Assembly (NCBI RefSeq): GCF_028476545.1
Contig: NW_026732531.1
Coordinates: forward strand, 51,001-115,000
Source of the DNA: Physella acuta
Lineage: Eukaryota; Mollusca; Gastropoda; Physidae
DNA: 64,000 bases
Direction of reading: 5' to 3'
Shown: piece after piece, positions 29,753 to 42,293 of the stretch
How positions within the stretch are numbered: the stretch's first letter is position 1
Layout of the letters: each line of letters opens with the position of its first letter
The notes under the pieces: model-generated
Seen by the model: only the letters and a program-made list of their open reading frames with translations
The model's database searches: none
Told to the model about the DNA's origin: nothing
Position numbers and translations under genes: made by a program

Positions 29753-30342
29753 ATTAATACTAATAGTTTCGCTGTCTGTCTATCTATCTGACAAGAACGC
29801 TCTGTCTGACAAGAACGCTCTAGAGAAAACACAAGGAAATTAAAAACATGCATAGTATTTCGAAAAACGAAGTATGACGTCGACACATTTAGCACAGAGT
29901 AGAAAATAATCTCAAACCGGAGAGTAAACATTGAATAAAAAGGAAATTTTGTCTTATCTAAGTGGTTTGCGTGAATAGTTTCTTTCGTACAATTCTTCGG
30001 GTAGTGGCGAAGCCCCACCCCCGCGTAAGAACGTCTGAGCCTCCCCCCCTCCCTAACTCAAAAGAAATTTCTTCATCGATACTCTATAATAAAATTACCG
30101 CCTAATTAATGTGTCTAATCTAAAAAGTGGTTTTCTTGCAATTTCTTTAATGCAATTCTTCGGGTAGTGGCTAAGCGCGACACCAGTGTTTCTTTCAGAC
30201 TTTTTCTTCCCCGGAGAGGGGTGGGGGTACTTGAAATTTAGGTGTGTGGTGGGGTGGGTTGGTTTTAGTTTAGAGAAAAGAGACAGCACTATCAGCCTAG
30301 CGCCCGTTGTACCCTTCCTCAACGGGCCATTTTTCTCGTTGA
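29753..30342. mobile_element. 590 bp insertion private to unit 2
   Basis: Units 1 and 3 read CCTTATTGAATTAATATT without interruption at this position. The inserted piece contains a TCTG/TCTA microsatellite tail at its left end, a duplicated CAATTCTTCGGGTAGTGGC motif (29991 and 30151) and a GC-rich C-run. A microsatellite tail at one end suggests a short retroposon read on the minus strand. Family unknown. Confidence 0.55.
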
Positions 30343-32097
30343 ATTAATATTTTAACTACCCAAAAATTATGATAATTAGCGTATGCTGTTGCGTTTAGTT
30401 GAGCATTGGTAATTGTGTCTGTAAGCACATATGTGTGTTTGCGTGTCCTATAGAATCAAAATTCATGTTTTAATACTTCAAGCACATCTGATTAAAGTTT
30501 CTGATATACTCTTTCCTGCGCCTCTCAGTGAGTTAACAAACTAACAAACTGATTAATTTTCCACCAATATTTTACAGTCGTGTGCGTTATTATGTAAATT
30601 CATGTGGTTATGGAAATTGGATTATGTGGTTTTTTGGAACTTAAATTCAGGTGAGCTGTATTGATGTTTTTATCATTTAAGTAACTGAAAATAGCAAATG
30701 TTTTTCGTAATATAATAAAACTTCTGTTTAAAGTTTAGGGTTAAAGAGATTGATTTGAAATGTAGCCTACAAACAAATAAATAATATGTTCACGCTTTCG
30801 GAATTTGCAATTTATATAACAAAGAATCTAAAAATATTACATTTTCGATTTAAAAAGATTAAGTTTTATATGTTTATTATACATTTTTACGCCCACTATG
30901 AAGTCGAAATTAACCAACAACGTATGTTTTTCAATGGCAACAACAAACAGCAAATGCGTCTCGTCAAACTTGATGGGGCCAGTTATTGCCTCTTCTTAAA
31001 ATAAAGTTCCCTGCAGTTTGTTAGTGATCAAGCGATGTGGACTTCTAAACAAATATACACTAGTTGGTCTTCAAACAGTCGTACTCGTTTTAACATTGCA
31101 ATAGATCAATTAACAAAATATTATATAGAGAAACTCGATGAAGCCAAGCATTAAAAAAAGAACAAAACAAAAAAAAACCCAGCTCTTGACACTAGCAACG
31201 ATAAGAATCGTACAATAAATAATACAATGTTTCTAAACACCGAGACTGAGAAACTACATCGTGGTGAATGAAAAACGGACGCGATACAACTTGGGTACCT
31301 ATCTGAAAGATCGTTCACTTATAAATTTCTTATGTCAATAAACTAGTTATTACGTAGTCCCTTTTTGCGCTAAAGAAACACAAAACCATAACATAAAATA
31401 ATACAAAAGTAAAATATTATGTCAAAGAAAGTTGTTACTTTACTAATGAAGTAAATGACATGAAAAATTAGATGTAACGTTGTTTTTTTCAAATAGCAGG
31501 GTATTGTGAGAATTGCTATTTTACTTCCTATGCCAATAACTTTTTATTTTCTTTATAATTAACAGACGTAGGCCTACATACCATTTACTAACATAAAACG
31601 AAAAAGTTTGTATTTAAAATATACTTTGTATTTCTACTCCCATCAGGTGTAAGAATAGACAACTTTATAAGAAAGGAAATAGTTACCAAAGGTAACCGCT
31701 AGAAAGTTGCTGAATCAATAAAAACCGAATTATATATTCTTTTGTTTTATTTATATTGGTGGAGTTAACGAGTAGTTTAAAATTGCCAACATGGAATGGA
31801 TATGCTAGTAACATGAATAGTATAGCAAAAAGTCTGTCATTACAGTAATACCATAGCAGTTGTTAACGACTAGCTTTCTATAAAACGCGAAAGTACATCA
31901 CACATGCAACATTCCAACAAAAAGCTCGGCCTTCTATCTAGAAATAAACTATTTTATAATTTAAAACAATTATAAGATATCTACCTTTTAGGGTCAACTT
32001 CTTAAATGTATTTTTATTTTTATTATTATCAGCTTTCCATAAAACATATATGTTTAACCAAATTTTAAATTTGCTATTTCAAATCCTAGGTTTAAGT

Positions 32098-32170
32098 TTA
32101 AGCAAGTAGAACGTCCTGGATCCACACATCTGTGATGGGTATCTGACACACATTAGGGAAGTAAATGCGG
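32098..32170 (-). pseudogene. Candidate tail exon with lost acceptor (unit 2)
   Basis: Equivalent of 4153-4225. The reading frame is kept, but the acceptor AG has become GG (TTTTCGG), so it could not be spliced in the same way. Confidence 0.25.
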
Positions 32171-33127
32171 CCGAAAATAAGTGTTATGTTGAAATCGTTG
32201 ATGAAATGAATGTTGTAATTAATGTTGTAGCTAATGTTTTAACGTAGGTTGCCATTAGTGTTGTCGTTAATGTTTTCATTAATGTTGTCGTTAATGCTGG
32301 CATTAATTCTGGCTTAAATGTTGGCATTAATATGGTATGTGTTGTTGCAAAAGTAATGTTTAAATTATTGTTTTCATTAATGTTGATAATATTGCTAAAA
32401 GCTAATGATTTTAGCCTAATTTCTACAATTTCGTCATACACTTAATGTTGCAGAAATACACGTACCACTTAGGGACAATTAAGTTATTGATTTAGCTTGA
32501 ACAGAAATTTGAACTTCGTAATGCACTCCCGCATTTCATCATTGAGACATTTCTGTTTTCTATGACTAACATTTCCATCTATGCCCTTCCAGCTTCACAC
32601 ACAAAACTGTACGGAACAACCTCAGAAATATTGATATTGTCACACATGAATACATTGTCTGGATTATTTTTTTCTGTCAATACATTTCTTCTTATTTTCT
32701 TTTTTAATTTTCGCAAAAGCTTGCTAGAATACCTAATAGTAATTTTCACAATTAAGTGGTTTATAGATTTACACAAATCCCAAGCCATTGTCAAAATAAA
32801 GTTTTACCTGCAGACAAAATAACTTAGTAGCGATAGCCCTTCCTTTTGTATAAATGGACGGATCCCTTGGTATAAACGGTTACTCATTTAGGCAAAGTTG
32901 CAGATCTAGGAAAAAAAATAAAAACTGTATATAAATAAAATCTGCTTGCACTTTGTTCTAGATTAACGCGTCGATACTTAATTGTATCAAAAGGAATCGC
33001 CTTCATATTATAAAATAGAAAGAATAATAAGTGTTTGAAAACCCGATTCTAACATCCATGTAATATCGTATTACACTCAGCGGAAAAAAGTCATGATCGA
33101 ATAAATGTATAAGTATATGTATATCAT

Positions 33128-33438
33128 CTTTGCTCTTGAAATAAACTATTAATAATAAATGTTAATGACGCAATGGCTGTTGAAAAGAAAACGTCTGCTT
33201 CATGTTTAATGTTTTCCATATCGTCCACTGGGATGCTGCCCACACGTGTTTCTATGGTCGTGTTATTGAGACGTCTATTGTGGAGGCTTAACACAGTCCG
33301 GGATACACAAACAAAACAGTCTCATCAATAATTTTTGTTGATACACAAATATGAGAATTGTAACTGTTGCAGCAAGCGTGTGTGAGGGGTCGTATATGAA
33401 TGATAGCAGTTTAAAAACTAAACAGAGCTGCTTTCATA
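33128..33438 (-). pseudogene. Damaged copy of the candidate membrane-anchor exon (unit 2)
   Basis: Homologous to 7826-8133 but with two one-base length changes that break the frame. The donor GT is replaced (AAAG|ATGATA). Confidence 0.25.
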
Positions 33439-34606
33439 TTTTTGACTCGAGATGGTGCTATTTATTTCAGCGTATACTTATATACTTTATATTTAAAACA
33501 TATTAAAATGTAAGTTTAGATAAGAAAACTAAATATGTATAGCTTGTTGTAACTTCACACCCCCCTCCCACCTCGGCCCCACCCGATGAATGTCTACAGC
33601 GCCCCCTCCCTTTACTTTAGAACGAAATATAATTTGAATGGAAAATAATTAATTTTACCAGGGTCCACCCCATCCCCTTTCCCGGAAAATTTTATCCGCC
33701 CCTGCAAAAATGTTAGTCCACTCCCCACGGTGAAAAAAAGTCTGAAAGAAACCATGTCTGCATGACTAAGGTTTCGTGGCACAAAGTACGAAACGGTTCT
33801 AGCCTACAGATGTTTTTTTTAATGACATTTTTCTCCGAGGGGTGGGGGGGGGGCGGACACTTGTAGAAGTATGTTTTCTATAAAAACATTAATATATTTC
33901 GGGAGGGAGGGAGGCTCAGCACACTCCCACCCCCACCCCCACCCCTCCCACCCCCACCAACCGAGAGATACCTGTGAGAAATTTTGAAGGGTAAGTTTAC
34001 TCGCAAGGTTTAAGGGTATGATCTACAACTATATTTAGTATTAATGTGCAGTTAGTACGTGTGGATCCAGGTTACCAGGTAAAGTATTGTGGTTATGTGT
34101 AATTTGGCGTCTACACACAAAAAAGAAATAAGTCATTGAGTATTGAATAAAAAATTTAATTTAAAATGGAATGCTGAAAATGATGCACAATAATAATTAA
34201 GTCATTGATAATAGAGACTAAAAAGAAAAACTTCTAATTTTAAAAGTGTAGTATTTCATTGTAGATATACACTAAAATACCGGAAAAATAAAATATATAG
34301 TAAGCGTTAGTAAAGATTTGGAAAGATGTATGCATTGCAGACGACAGATCTATTAAGATTAAATCAGGACAACTTGTTTCCGAACGTGCAGGATTTCAGT
34401 GCATGTGTGAGACAAATTCGAATTTCGTGAATTAGTTAAAATGTTTTAGAATATTTTTAAAAATTCCTTTTTAATTGTATCTTGTTAAAGCTGATGTCAA
34501 AACGATAAACATAACAGCTACTGCCCATGTATCTAAGAATTTTAAGTAATGAAATGTAAAGTTTCCCTTTCAAATGGAGCAAGTGAGTTAGGTACCCATA
34601 AGAGTT

Positions 34607-34690
34607 GGTATGACTCAGGGACGGTCAACTGACTTGAACCCGGATTCAAATTCGAGACTTACGGGTTAGCAGTCCAGCTCTCTACCACTT
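34607..34690 (-). repeat. tRNA-Ser(GCT)-like SINE relic, unit 2
   Basis: Positional equivalent of 9301-9384, with a few substitutions (TACGGGTT for TTCGGGTT). Confidence 0.5.
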
Positions 34691-36859
34691 TAATTAATGA
34701 CTAATCGTTATGACTTCAGTTAGTGCTAGTAACTCGCTAAAAGCTACATGATCAGGTAGATAAACACGTATACGTTTATACATTAGATATGTAAATCCTT
34801 AGTTTTTATCTATCAAGTGACTGAAACAAATATGTCATCAACTATACAGTGGTTAGTAATAACACTTAGCCAATACTTGCATCTAAAACATCGAGGATAA
34901 TTCATGTTTAAAACGAGCCGGGGAAAAAGATTTTTCATCAACATTAGCATTTTTAGCAAAAGTAATTTAATAGTAGGTAATTGGATTGGTACTCTTTTTA
35001 TTGTATTGTTCTGTAGCTACCATCACAAAATAAGAATACAATTAAAACAGCTGTTTGTTTTAAAACTCTACTTAGATAGGCCGTGAGTAGGCAGGTGGTC
35101 GCAGTGAACCCGTCAAGCCGTCGTATGCCTCACTTAATTCTATAACACAACGTATTAATGACTTACTGCGGTTGGGCATAGTGCTCATTACACTATCCCT
35201 TAAAACCGCAATCACGGAAACATGTAAAATCTTCTTCACTACCCCCATGGACCATCATGATTGAAAAGAGAAATTTACATTTATAACTTCAAGGCTTTAT
35301 ATATTATTTTTTTTTTTTAAATTTATTTTAAACATTAAATTACATAAAATAAGCCCCATTAGATAAAACGCATGCTTTATTAGTAGGTTAGCAAATAACA
35401 TCAAACTACATGAACGGTAATTTACAGTCTAGATTTCTTCATATAAATAGTTTTAAAAAATAAATAGGTTAAAAAATAATTAAGACACAGCTTCGCTTTG
35501 TTTGTAAATTTGTAACTCTTTGTGCTGTTTGTAGAATAACATAAGGATAATTTTTTTTTCGCAGAAAAAACAAACACATTTGAAGTGAGGGATATGCCTT
35601 TTGGAAGTTAGGTTTTATTTTACGTTTATGATGTTTTTATCAGCGTATAAAATTATACTCGTTGGTTTAGTGTTGATAATAATGTTGGTCCAAAGATCAG
35701 AGTCGGTGTTCGTAGTTTTGTTGCAAGAAAAAGTATAGATTTGATTTTGAAAAAAACATATTGATGTACGGAAAAGCAAGAGATAATAATAATGATTAAT
35801 GAAACATTTATTTGAAACTCTTGATTGTTTAAATTGGCTGCGCGAGTGTGGTATTGATAAACATGATATAAGCTACAAATAAATATTTGATTAGATTGGC
35901 ATCGACTACAAAAATGTTTTTTGTCTAGAATAGAAAGGTACAACTAACTAGACCTTTACACAATGACAAGTGTAGGCTGGAGCCCCAACATACCCTTAGA
36001 TGTTACAACAATAGCAAACAGAACATAAAAGCGTATTCTTTATGTTAGTACAATGTAAACTCGAACTCATAATTCATTTACTAGAGCAAAAAATACCCTG
36101 CATGATTCTGTTACGACAGAAAGAATAACTGAAACAAACATTTAAAATTTGAAAACGAATCGAACCAGTTAATTCACAGCAACAGTGTGTCTTCTCGAAC
36201 GTATTACTTCAAGCGTGACAGTGATAGTCTGGACAACGTGTAACAGTGTTATTACGTGCCATATTGTTATAAACAGAGGCGTCGCCATGCGGGGGCGGCG
36301 GTTGTGGACCGCACCGGATGACAAAAATTGTGAGGCGACACAAAAAAAATAATTGAAAATATGTTGAATAAAAACGACAAAAAGTGCACTTTAAATTGTT
36401 TTAGGGGTTAGGGGTACTAAATTTTCAGGGGGTGACACTGGTGAATATAATATATTCAGAGAGTCAAAATAAGCTTTAATAGTTTAATGATTTAGCAATG
36501 GACAAGTATTTTAATATGATTAGCAGCAGCATGCAAAGAAGGCTTTTAAGGAAGTGATTCATGTCAAAGTTATGTCTGAAAAGCAAGCTACAGAATCCTA
36601 ATGTGCCATGATAAGTTTTAAGATAATATTTAATTAGATAAAAGATCAAATTAGTTAATTAAAAACGGTAAAACGTAACATTATGTACACATTTCAAAGA
36701 AAACACGAAAGAAATAGTAGAGCATAGACTTGATCTAAATGATGCATTTCACAATCTGGTTCGTGAAATTTTTAAACCAAAGTCAAGGTCGCCGTGTCAA
36801 ACCAGTAATATCACTACCTGGAGTGTCAATACATTAACTTCACCATTCTGACATTATAT

Positions 36860-39800
36860 CTAAAACTTTATAATATAGAACTGTACATCAGACATTGAGA
36901 CAAGTTTTGTTACAACAGTGACATCTCTCGGGTCAACATTCAACAGTTGACACAGACGTGTAGCAGGGAACCAGTTGAAAGCAGCACAACCGTCTGTGTA
37001 ACGTTTCTCTAGACATTTAGAAGCACACACCATGGACCGGGACACAGTTAGATCAAACAAAGACGTGACGTCAAGCTTCTTGTTTTTGTAAACTTTAAAA
37101 GGGCTGGCTTCCGTTGGTGTTGTAGCCCACACTTGTAGCTCACAAAAGTTGAGAGAGTCTTCAGTATACCTGTTGAAATACAAAAATAAACTCATACAAA
37201 GATTTATTTTAAATAGCAAACCTGATGGACATTGAAACTGTAGATAAAGACAGTTGGTTAGAATTGAAGAATGTTTAATATTAACATATCGTCTAACATT
37301 TGCGTTCCATTGAGTAAAGGTTAAGGGCGTTTCTAGCCGACCATGAGTACATAGACATTAAAGCTTATATTAAACGATACGCGGATTTGAATTAAACGAA
37401 AATTTCAAAACAAATTCTTATTCTGTGTTCAAAATCATAGCAATTCCCTCCAATACAATTATGTGTTATGAATCAATATGATAAAGACCTTTTAAGCCGC
37501 TGACTTAAATTTCAGCCTGCTTTTCTTTTTACTTTCTCATATATACGAAGTATAGAGAAAGTATTGTAATCGTGCACAAAAATCAATTGAAATTTTAACA
37601 ATTTTCACCGTATACACCTCAGTCTTTCATCACATCCGAAGTATAGAGGACTTATTTTAATCGGGCAAAAATTATCAATCCAGATTTATCAAAATTAAGA
37701 GGTTTTATGTGTAATCAAGTCTGAAAAAGTGGGCTTTGCAATTCTGTCCGTATGTCTGTGTGTGTGTGTGTGTGTGTCCGTGTGTAAACACGAAAACTTG
37801 AGTACCGTTACAGCTAGGTTGATGAAATTTCATATATAAGTATTTTATCAAAATCGTAGATCCGTATCAACTTTTGAGCGATTTCCGATAACCGGAAGTG
37901 GTACTTTTCCTATTTTGAATTTTTCAAAAGCCTATAACTTGAGTACTATTTCAGATAGTTAATTAAATTTCACATGTAAGTATAAGATCTAATTCTCAAC
38001 CTTCTGTCAAATTTAGAGTAATTTCCGTTGCCCGGAAGTACTAATTTACGCTACTTCCGATTTCTTAAAAAACTAATGTAAATTTTTAAAGTACTAATAA
38101 TATTGCGCACTATTATGCACTTTTTTATTTGGCGTTCACTTGGTGTGCAATCTTTTTTCTACGAGATGTTATTCTATTTTTAAAATTTTTAAGTATTTAA
38201 AATGGATTAAAAATCATGTCTTATACCCGAGTTCCCATCCCCTGTTATTTCATATAAGAATATTCGAGAAAGTTTAGGGGAGATCACTCCCGGTTTATTT
38301 ACTTTCTCGATTATACGAAGTATAGAGAAAGTCTTGTAATCGTGTAATCACCTCACTGATACGGAAAAACATAATTTTGCAATCTTGACCGTATGTCTGT
38401 GTGTCTGTGTGTGTGTATGTGTGTCTGTGTGTCTGTGTGTAAACACGATTACTTGAGTACCGTTAAAGCTATGTTGATGAAATTTCATATATAAGTATTA
38501 TATCAAAATCGTAGATCCGTATCAACTTTTGAGCGATTTCCGATAACGGGAAGTAGTACTTTTTCTACTTGAATTTTTCAAAAGCCTGTAACTTGAGTAC
38601 TAATTCAGATAGATAAATGAAATTTCACATGTAAGTAAAAGATCTAATTCTCTACCTTCTGTCAAATTTTGAGTAACCTCCGTTGACCGGAAGTACTAAT
38701 TTACGCTATTTCCGATTTCTTAAAAAACGCATGTAAATTTATAAAGTACTAATAATATTGCGCACTATTACGCACATTTGGTTTTGGTGCTCGCTTGGTG
38801 CGCAATTTTTTTTCTACTAGATTTTATTCTATTTTTAAAAGTTTAAGTAAACAAAAATCATGTCTATATACCGAGTTGACATCCCACGTAGTGTTATATT
38901 ACAATATTTGAGAAAATTTAGGGGAGATCACTCCCGGTTTATTACATTCAGGTATACGAAGTATTTAGGAATCATTGTAATTCTGCCGAAAATTGAAATC
39001 ACAATACGTAAAATATCCACATTTTTTATACATTTTTAAGTAACATTTTTTATTAATTTCCGGTGACCGGAAGCACCATTTTACGCTATTTTAGATTTCG
39101 TAAACAAAACACAAATGAATTTATAAAGTACTAATGTTCCGCACTATTATACACACATTATTTGCTGTTTATTTTGTGTGCACTATTTTTTTCTGCAAGT
39201 TTCTAATCTCTTTTAAAGAAGTTTTAGTATGTACAAATTGGTTAAAATCATGTCTATATCCCGATTTGCCATCCCCCGTTGTGTTATATAAGAATATTCG
39301 AGAAAGTTAAGAAGATTTGCTTCCTTAGTCTTTATTGGCGTTGTCCCAAGTCCCAAGTTTAAATCTCCCAGGTAGTTGAGGCTCGATAGCTGAGGACAGC
39401 CACTCGTCTAGGAGAGACAACTCGAATATTAAATATCTGCTCTGCTGCATTGTAGTTTGTTCTTGGGTAGACTAATATTGTTAAACCACTGCAATATTGC
39501 CTTGTGTCAAGTCTTCAAGCCTAATATAAACACATTTTGCAGCTCTTATCATGCAGAAATTGACTGATCATTATCTTTTATCGACTAATATGTAAATAAA
39601 GCTGCCTAATAGCCACTTTATTGACTTCCGCAATCTCATATATTTCAGCAGGTTATACAAAAAGACACATATAACATATAGCAAGTTTTTTTTTCATTTA
39701 CAATATACAATATCTAGATTAAACAACCAATTGACTTACTTGATTAATCTCAAATAACGACCAGCTACTGGCTTGCTACAGTTCCACGTGAAGGTACCAA

Positions 39801-39969
39801 TTGTTACGGCTTCTGTCTGTTGGTAACAGATGCTTCCAAGAACATTGGGAAATGTTGATGTCTTACGAGGATCGTTGGTAAACACATCAATCAGGAAATG
39901 ATTTAACCTAACTGCCCATTGTAGATAATCGTTCCTGCCGTGAGCAAAGCAATGGTTTTTCAGACACAT

Positions 39970-40044
<75 letters not shown>

Positions 40045-40939
40045 TTATATATATATACATGTATGCATGTAACAACGTTAGCTGTTATATCACTTTGGCT
40101 GAGTCAAAAACTTTTATTGGACCTGTCAATTGAATAGCGACCCACCGGTCAAGCGGAAACGCGCTGCTGAACGAGATAGCCATCCCTGTAATCAATAGCC
40201 GAAAAGCTGGACTGCCCGGACCACTAATTTGCTCTAACAAAGATAGCATCGGAACGCGAACTACAGGTTCTCACTAATAAAGAATCCTGAGCTGACCAGA
40301 ATTCGACCACGAGGTGAGGACGAGATTAGTGACGGTCGTAAGTAATGACAGATTTGGACCTCGACCGCTTTGGCATGATTTGTCGACTTTGGGGACAGTA
40401 TGACCAGAAAGCACATGCGAGAAGTTAGACTAGACTCTGGTACCACGGATAAACCCAGATAGTTAATAACAAGCGGCTACAAAACCAAGTCACAGTACAG
40501 TAAGCCAATACACAAGCACACACAAGCACACACAAGCACACACTTAGCGACAATTCAACAGACACACAGGGAAGACTCGAATACAATAAAAAACGAACTA
40601 CACCGAATTTATAGCCACTTTTTTGTTTACACATAGATGTAAAATATGTATAACCCACCTGTTTGTCAGAACAACTGCCTTGATGATGTAAGTATCCAAG
40701 AGGTCCACCATCCACCAACTGTTGTTTAGAGGACTGGTTTGTGTACATTGTCCACCGAGTTCATTAACTGTCGTATCACCATCGTTTCCTTTTTCTGGAG
40801 TCCAATCCTTGTACATTGTGGACAGAAAGGCTGGCTTGTAAAGAGCAACGTTGTATAATGTATCAGCTCCCAACGTAGTCGTGAGGTAGTGGAACAACAG
40901 CCAAACCAGTGACGACATCATTGACACTTTTTCCGCCAT
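36860..40939 (-). CDS. Gene C: secreted F-type-lectin-like plus PAN domain protein
   Basis: Coding exons on the minus strand are 40939-40659 (281 bp), 39934-39740 (195 bp) and 37169-36860 (310 bp), with GT/AG borders (donors GTGGGT and GTAAGT). The product is 261 residues, expected to be secreted: hydrophobic signal peptide 1-24, no membrane segment, no GPI tail. The FTP domain (about 25-173) has Cys65, 130, 146 and 168. The PAN domain (about 183-261) has Cys207, 211, 220 and 232, an even set for two disulfides. N-glycosylation sequons lie at Asn72 and Asn145. The loop after strand 1 (GNDGDTTV, residues 51-58) sits where F-type lectins bind calcium. The residues that bind fucose in classic F-type lectins (a His, then RxD with paired Cys, then Arg/Lys) are only partly present: R94-N-D96 is there, but there is no CC pair and no obvious His. 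A role in self/non-self recognition is plausible by family, not shown. Confidence 0.9.
37530..39309. mobile_element. Three-unit palindrome-ended repeat in intron 2 of gene C
   Basis: Same three modules as 12114-13935, with a small deletion after the start of module 2 (near 38345). Confidence 0.7.
39974..40060. repeat. (TA)n microsatellite, intron 1 of gene C
   Basis: Pure TA from 39974 to 40038, then imperfect TA. It starts 40 bp from the exon 2 acceptor, the same place as in genes B and D but less than half the length in B. Confidence 0.97.
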
Positions 40940-41644
40940 CGTTAATGTGCTGTACTTTAAAAGAAAGGTTTTATCATGCAATATTTTGTTGTATATCAGA
41001 AAAGTATAGTTATAATAATTATTATTATATACCAATACCATGAGTCTGATAGACACTTTAGAATGTCTGATTCCATCAAATTTATACTATTCACTGGGCA
41101 GCGTCTTTTATATAAACAGTATCGATTTTTACAAATTGATATTGATATGACGTTTGAGCTTCATTAAGAATGTATATGTCAGCTATCATTGATCTTTACT
41201 TGAAAAGTCAATAAAACTTCTACGTGTAAAAGGCCACTTGGTCAACTATATAACTATGATGTTGTTATGTTCTATGGAAACGTTATACATTTTCAATTTC
41301 AAACACCTGAGAATATTTCACTCTGTTTATAACATGCCCAAAACTAGTTAACACCCATATTGCCAACATTACTATTAAATTATTATTACAGTGAGGTTGC
41401 TGGGTTTTTTTTTTACTCCGTCGCACTGAAAAGCTAAAAATACAATTACGCTTTTTATCATCTTCGCAGATTTCCAGCTTGCTATCGATCGCCATCAGAG
41501 AGTATTGTGCAAACCACGAGATAGTGTTTTCAGTTGGTTTGACATTCACTTATTTACATAATTTATATTTGAATGAAGTCAATGCAATTATTTTACTGCT
41601 GAGATGACCTAATGAAGTCGTGTGTTAAGTGTTGAGTTTTACTT

Positions 41645-42293
41645 TATGTTACGTAACTCTACAACTGATAAAATATTAGGTAACACCCAGATTCTTTTGT
41701 GATGGCTTCAGACTGATGAATAATTATACGAAAATACAAAAGATTACTAGCAACAACAAACTCTTCGTAGATTCGAAATCTTATAGAACTTTTAATCATT
41801 CTAAAACCTTCTAAAAAGCAAACAAGTCTAAATAATAAAATACAATGCAAAAACTATACAATAATTAAAACCCAATTTACAATTTTATGGAAATCACAAA
41901 CACTTCTTTTTACAATTAACACTGGATAAAATATCTCACTAACACAACCTACACTATGAAAAATCAAATACTTAGTACTATTGAAACATTAGTAAATTAC
42001 GGCCTAACACATCATGGATGCTATGAGCCATGGGTTTTCTCTAAGTGTTACACGCCTCGTGTCTGAAAAATTCCTCCTTTTTATATTACCCTAAAATTAT
42101 AGGATGTTGACACCAATATCAAGGACCATCGGGGGATGGAGCCAAAACACCAGTAATACGAACACAGTTGTGAATACTATCACATGATTATGGCGTAAAA
42201 TTTCTTAGTTTAACAAAAAGCTAGCTCAAGGCCATTTAAACATTAATAAAATTAAACTATTAAAAAGAAGAAAGAACTAAGTAGGTTACAACT
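41645..42293 (-). mobile_element. Solo-LTR-like fossil, unit 3 copy
   Basis: Positional equivalent of the element at 804-1445, upstream of gene C. Confidence 0.45.

Larger units (their letters stand above)
24224..40939 (-). repeat. Array unit 2 (contains gene C)
   Basis: About 16.7 kb, collinear with units 1 and 3. Compared with unit 3 it has gained the TIR/satellite element at 26407-29564 and the insertion at 29753-30342. It lacks about 4.35 kb corresponding to 44886-49236 of unit 3, which holds the LINE and its flanking repeat. It also carries about 100 bp of extra sequence near 35743-35860. The stretches 30343-32097 and 34700-36250 are shared unit sequence with no recognisable gene. Confidence 0.85.

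Noticed and set aside
30786-31004. 72-residue plus-strand frame upstream of gene B
   Set aside because: Lengths and ends differ between units, and there is no splice context or recognisable domain. Part of it is kept in the array edge (59420-59530), so it is noted, but coding is not supported.
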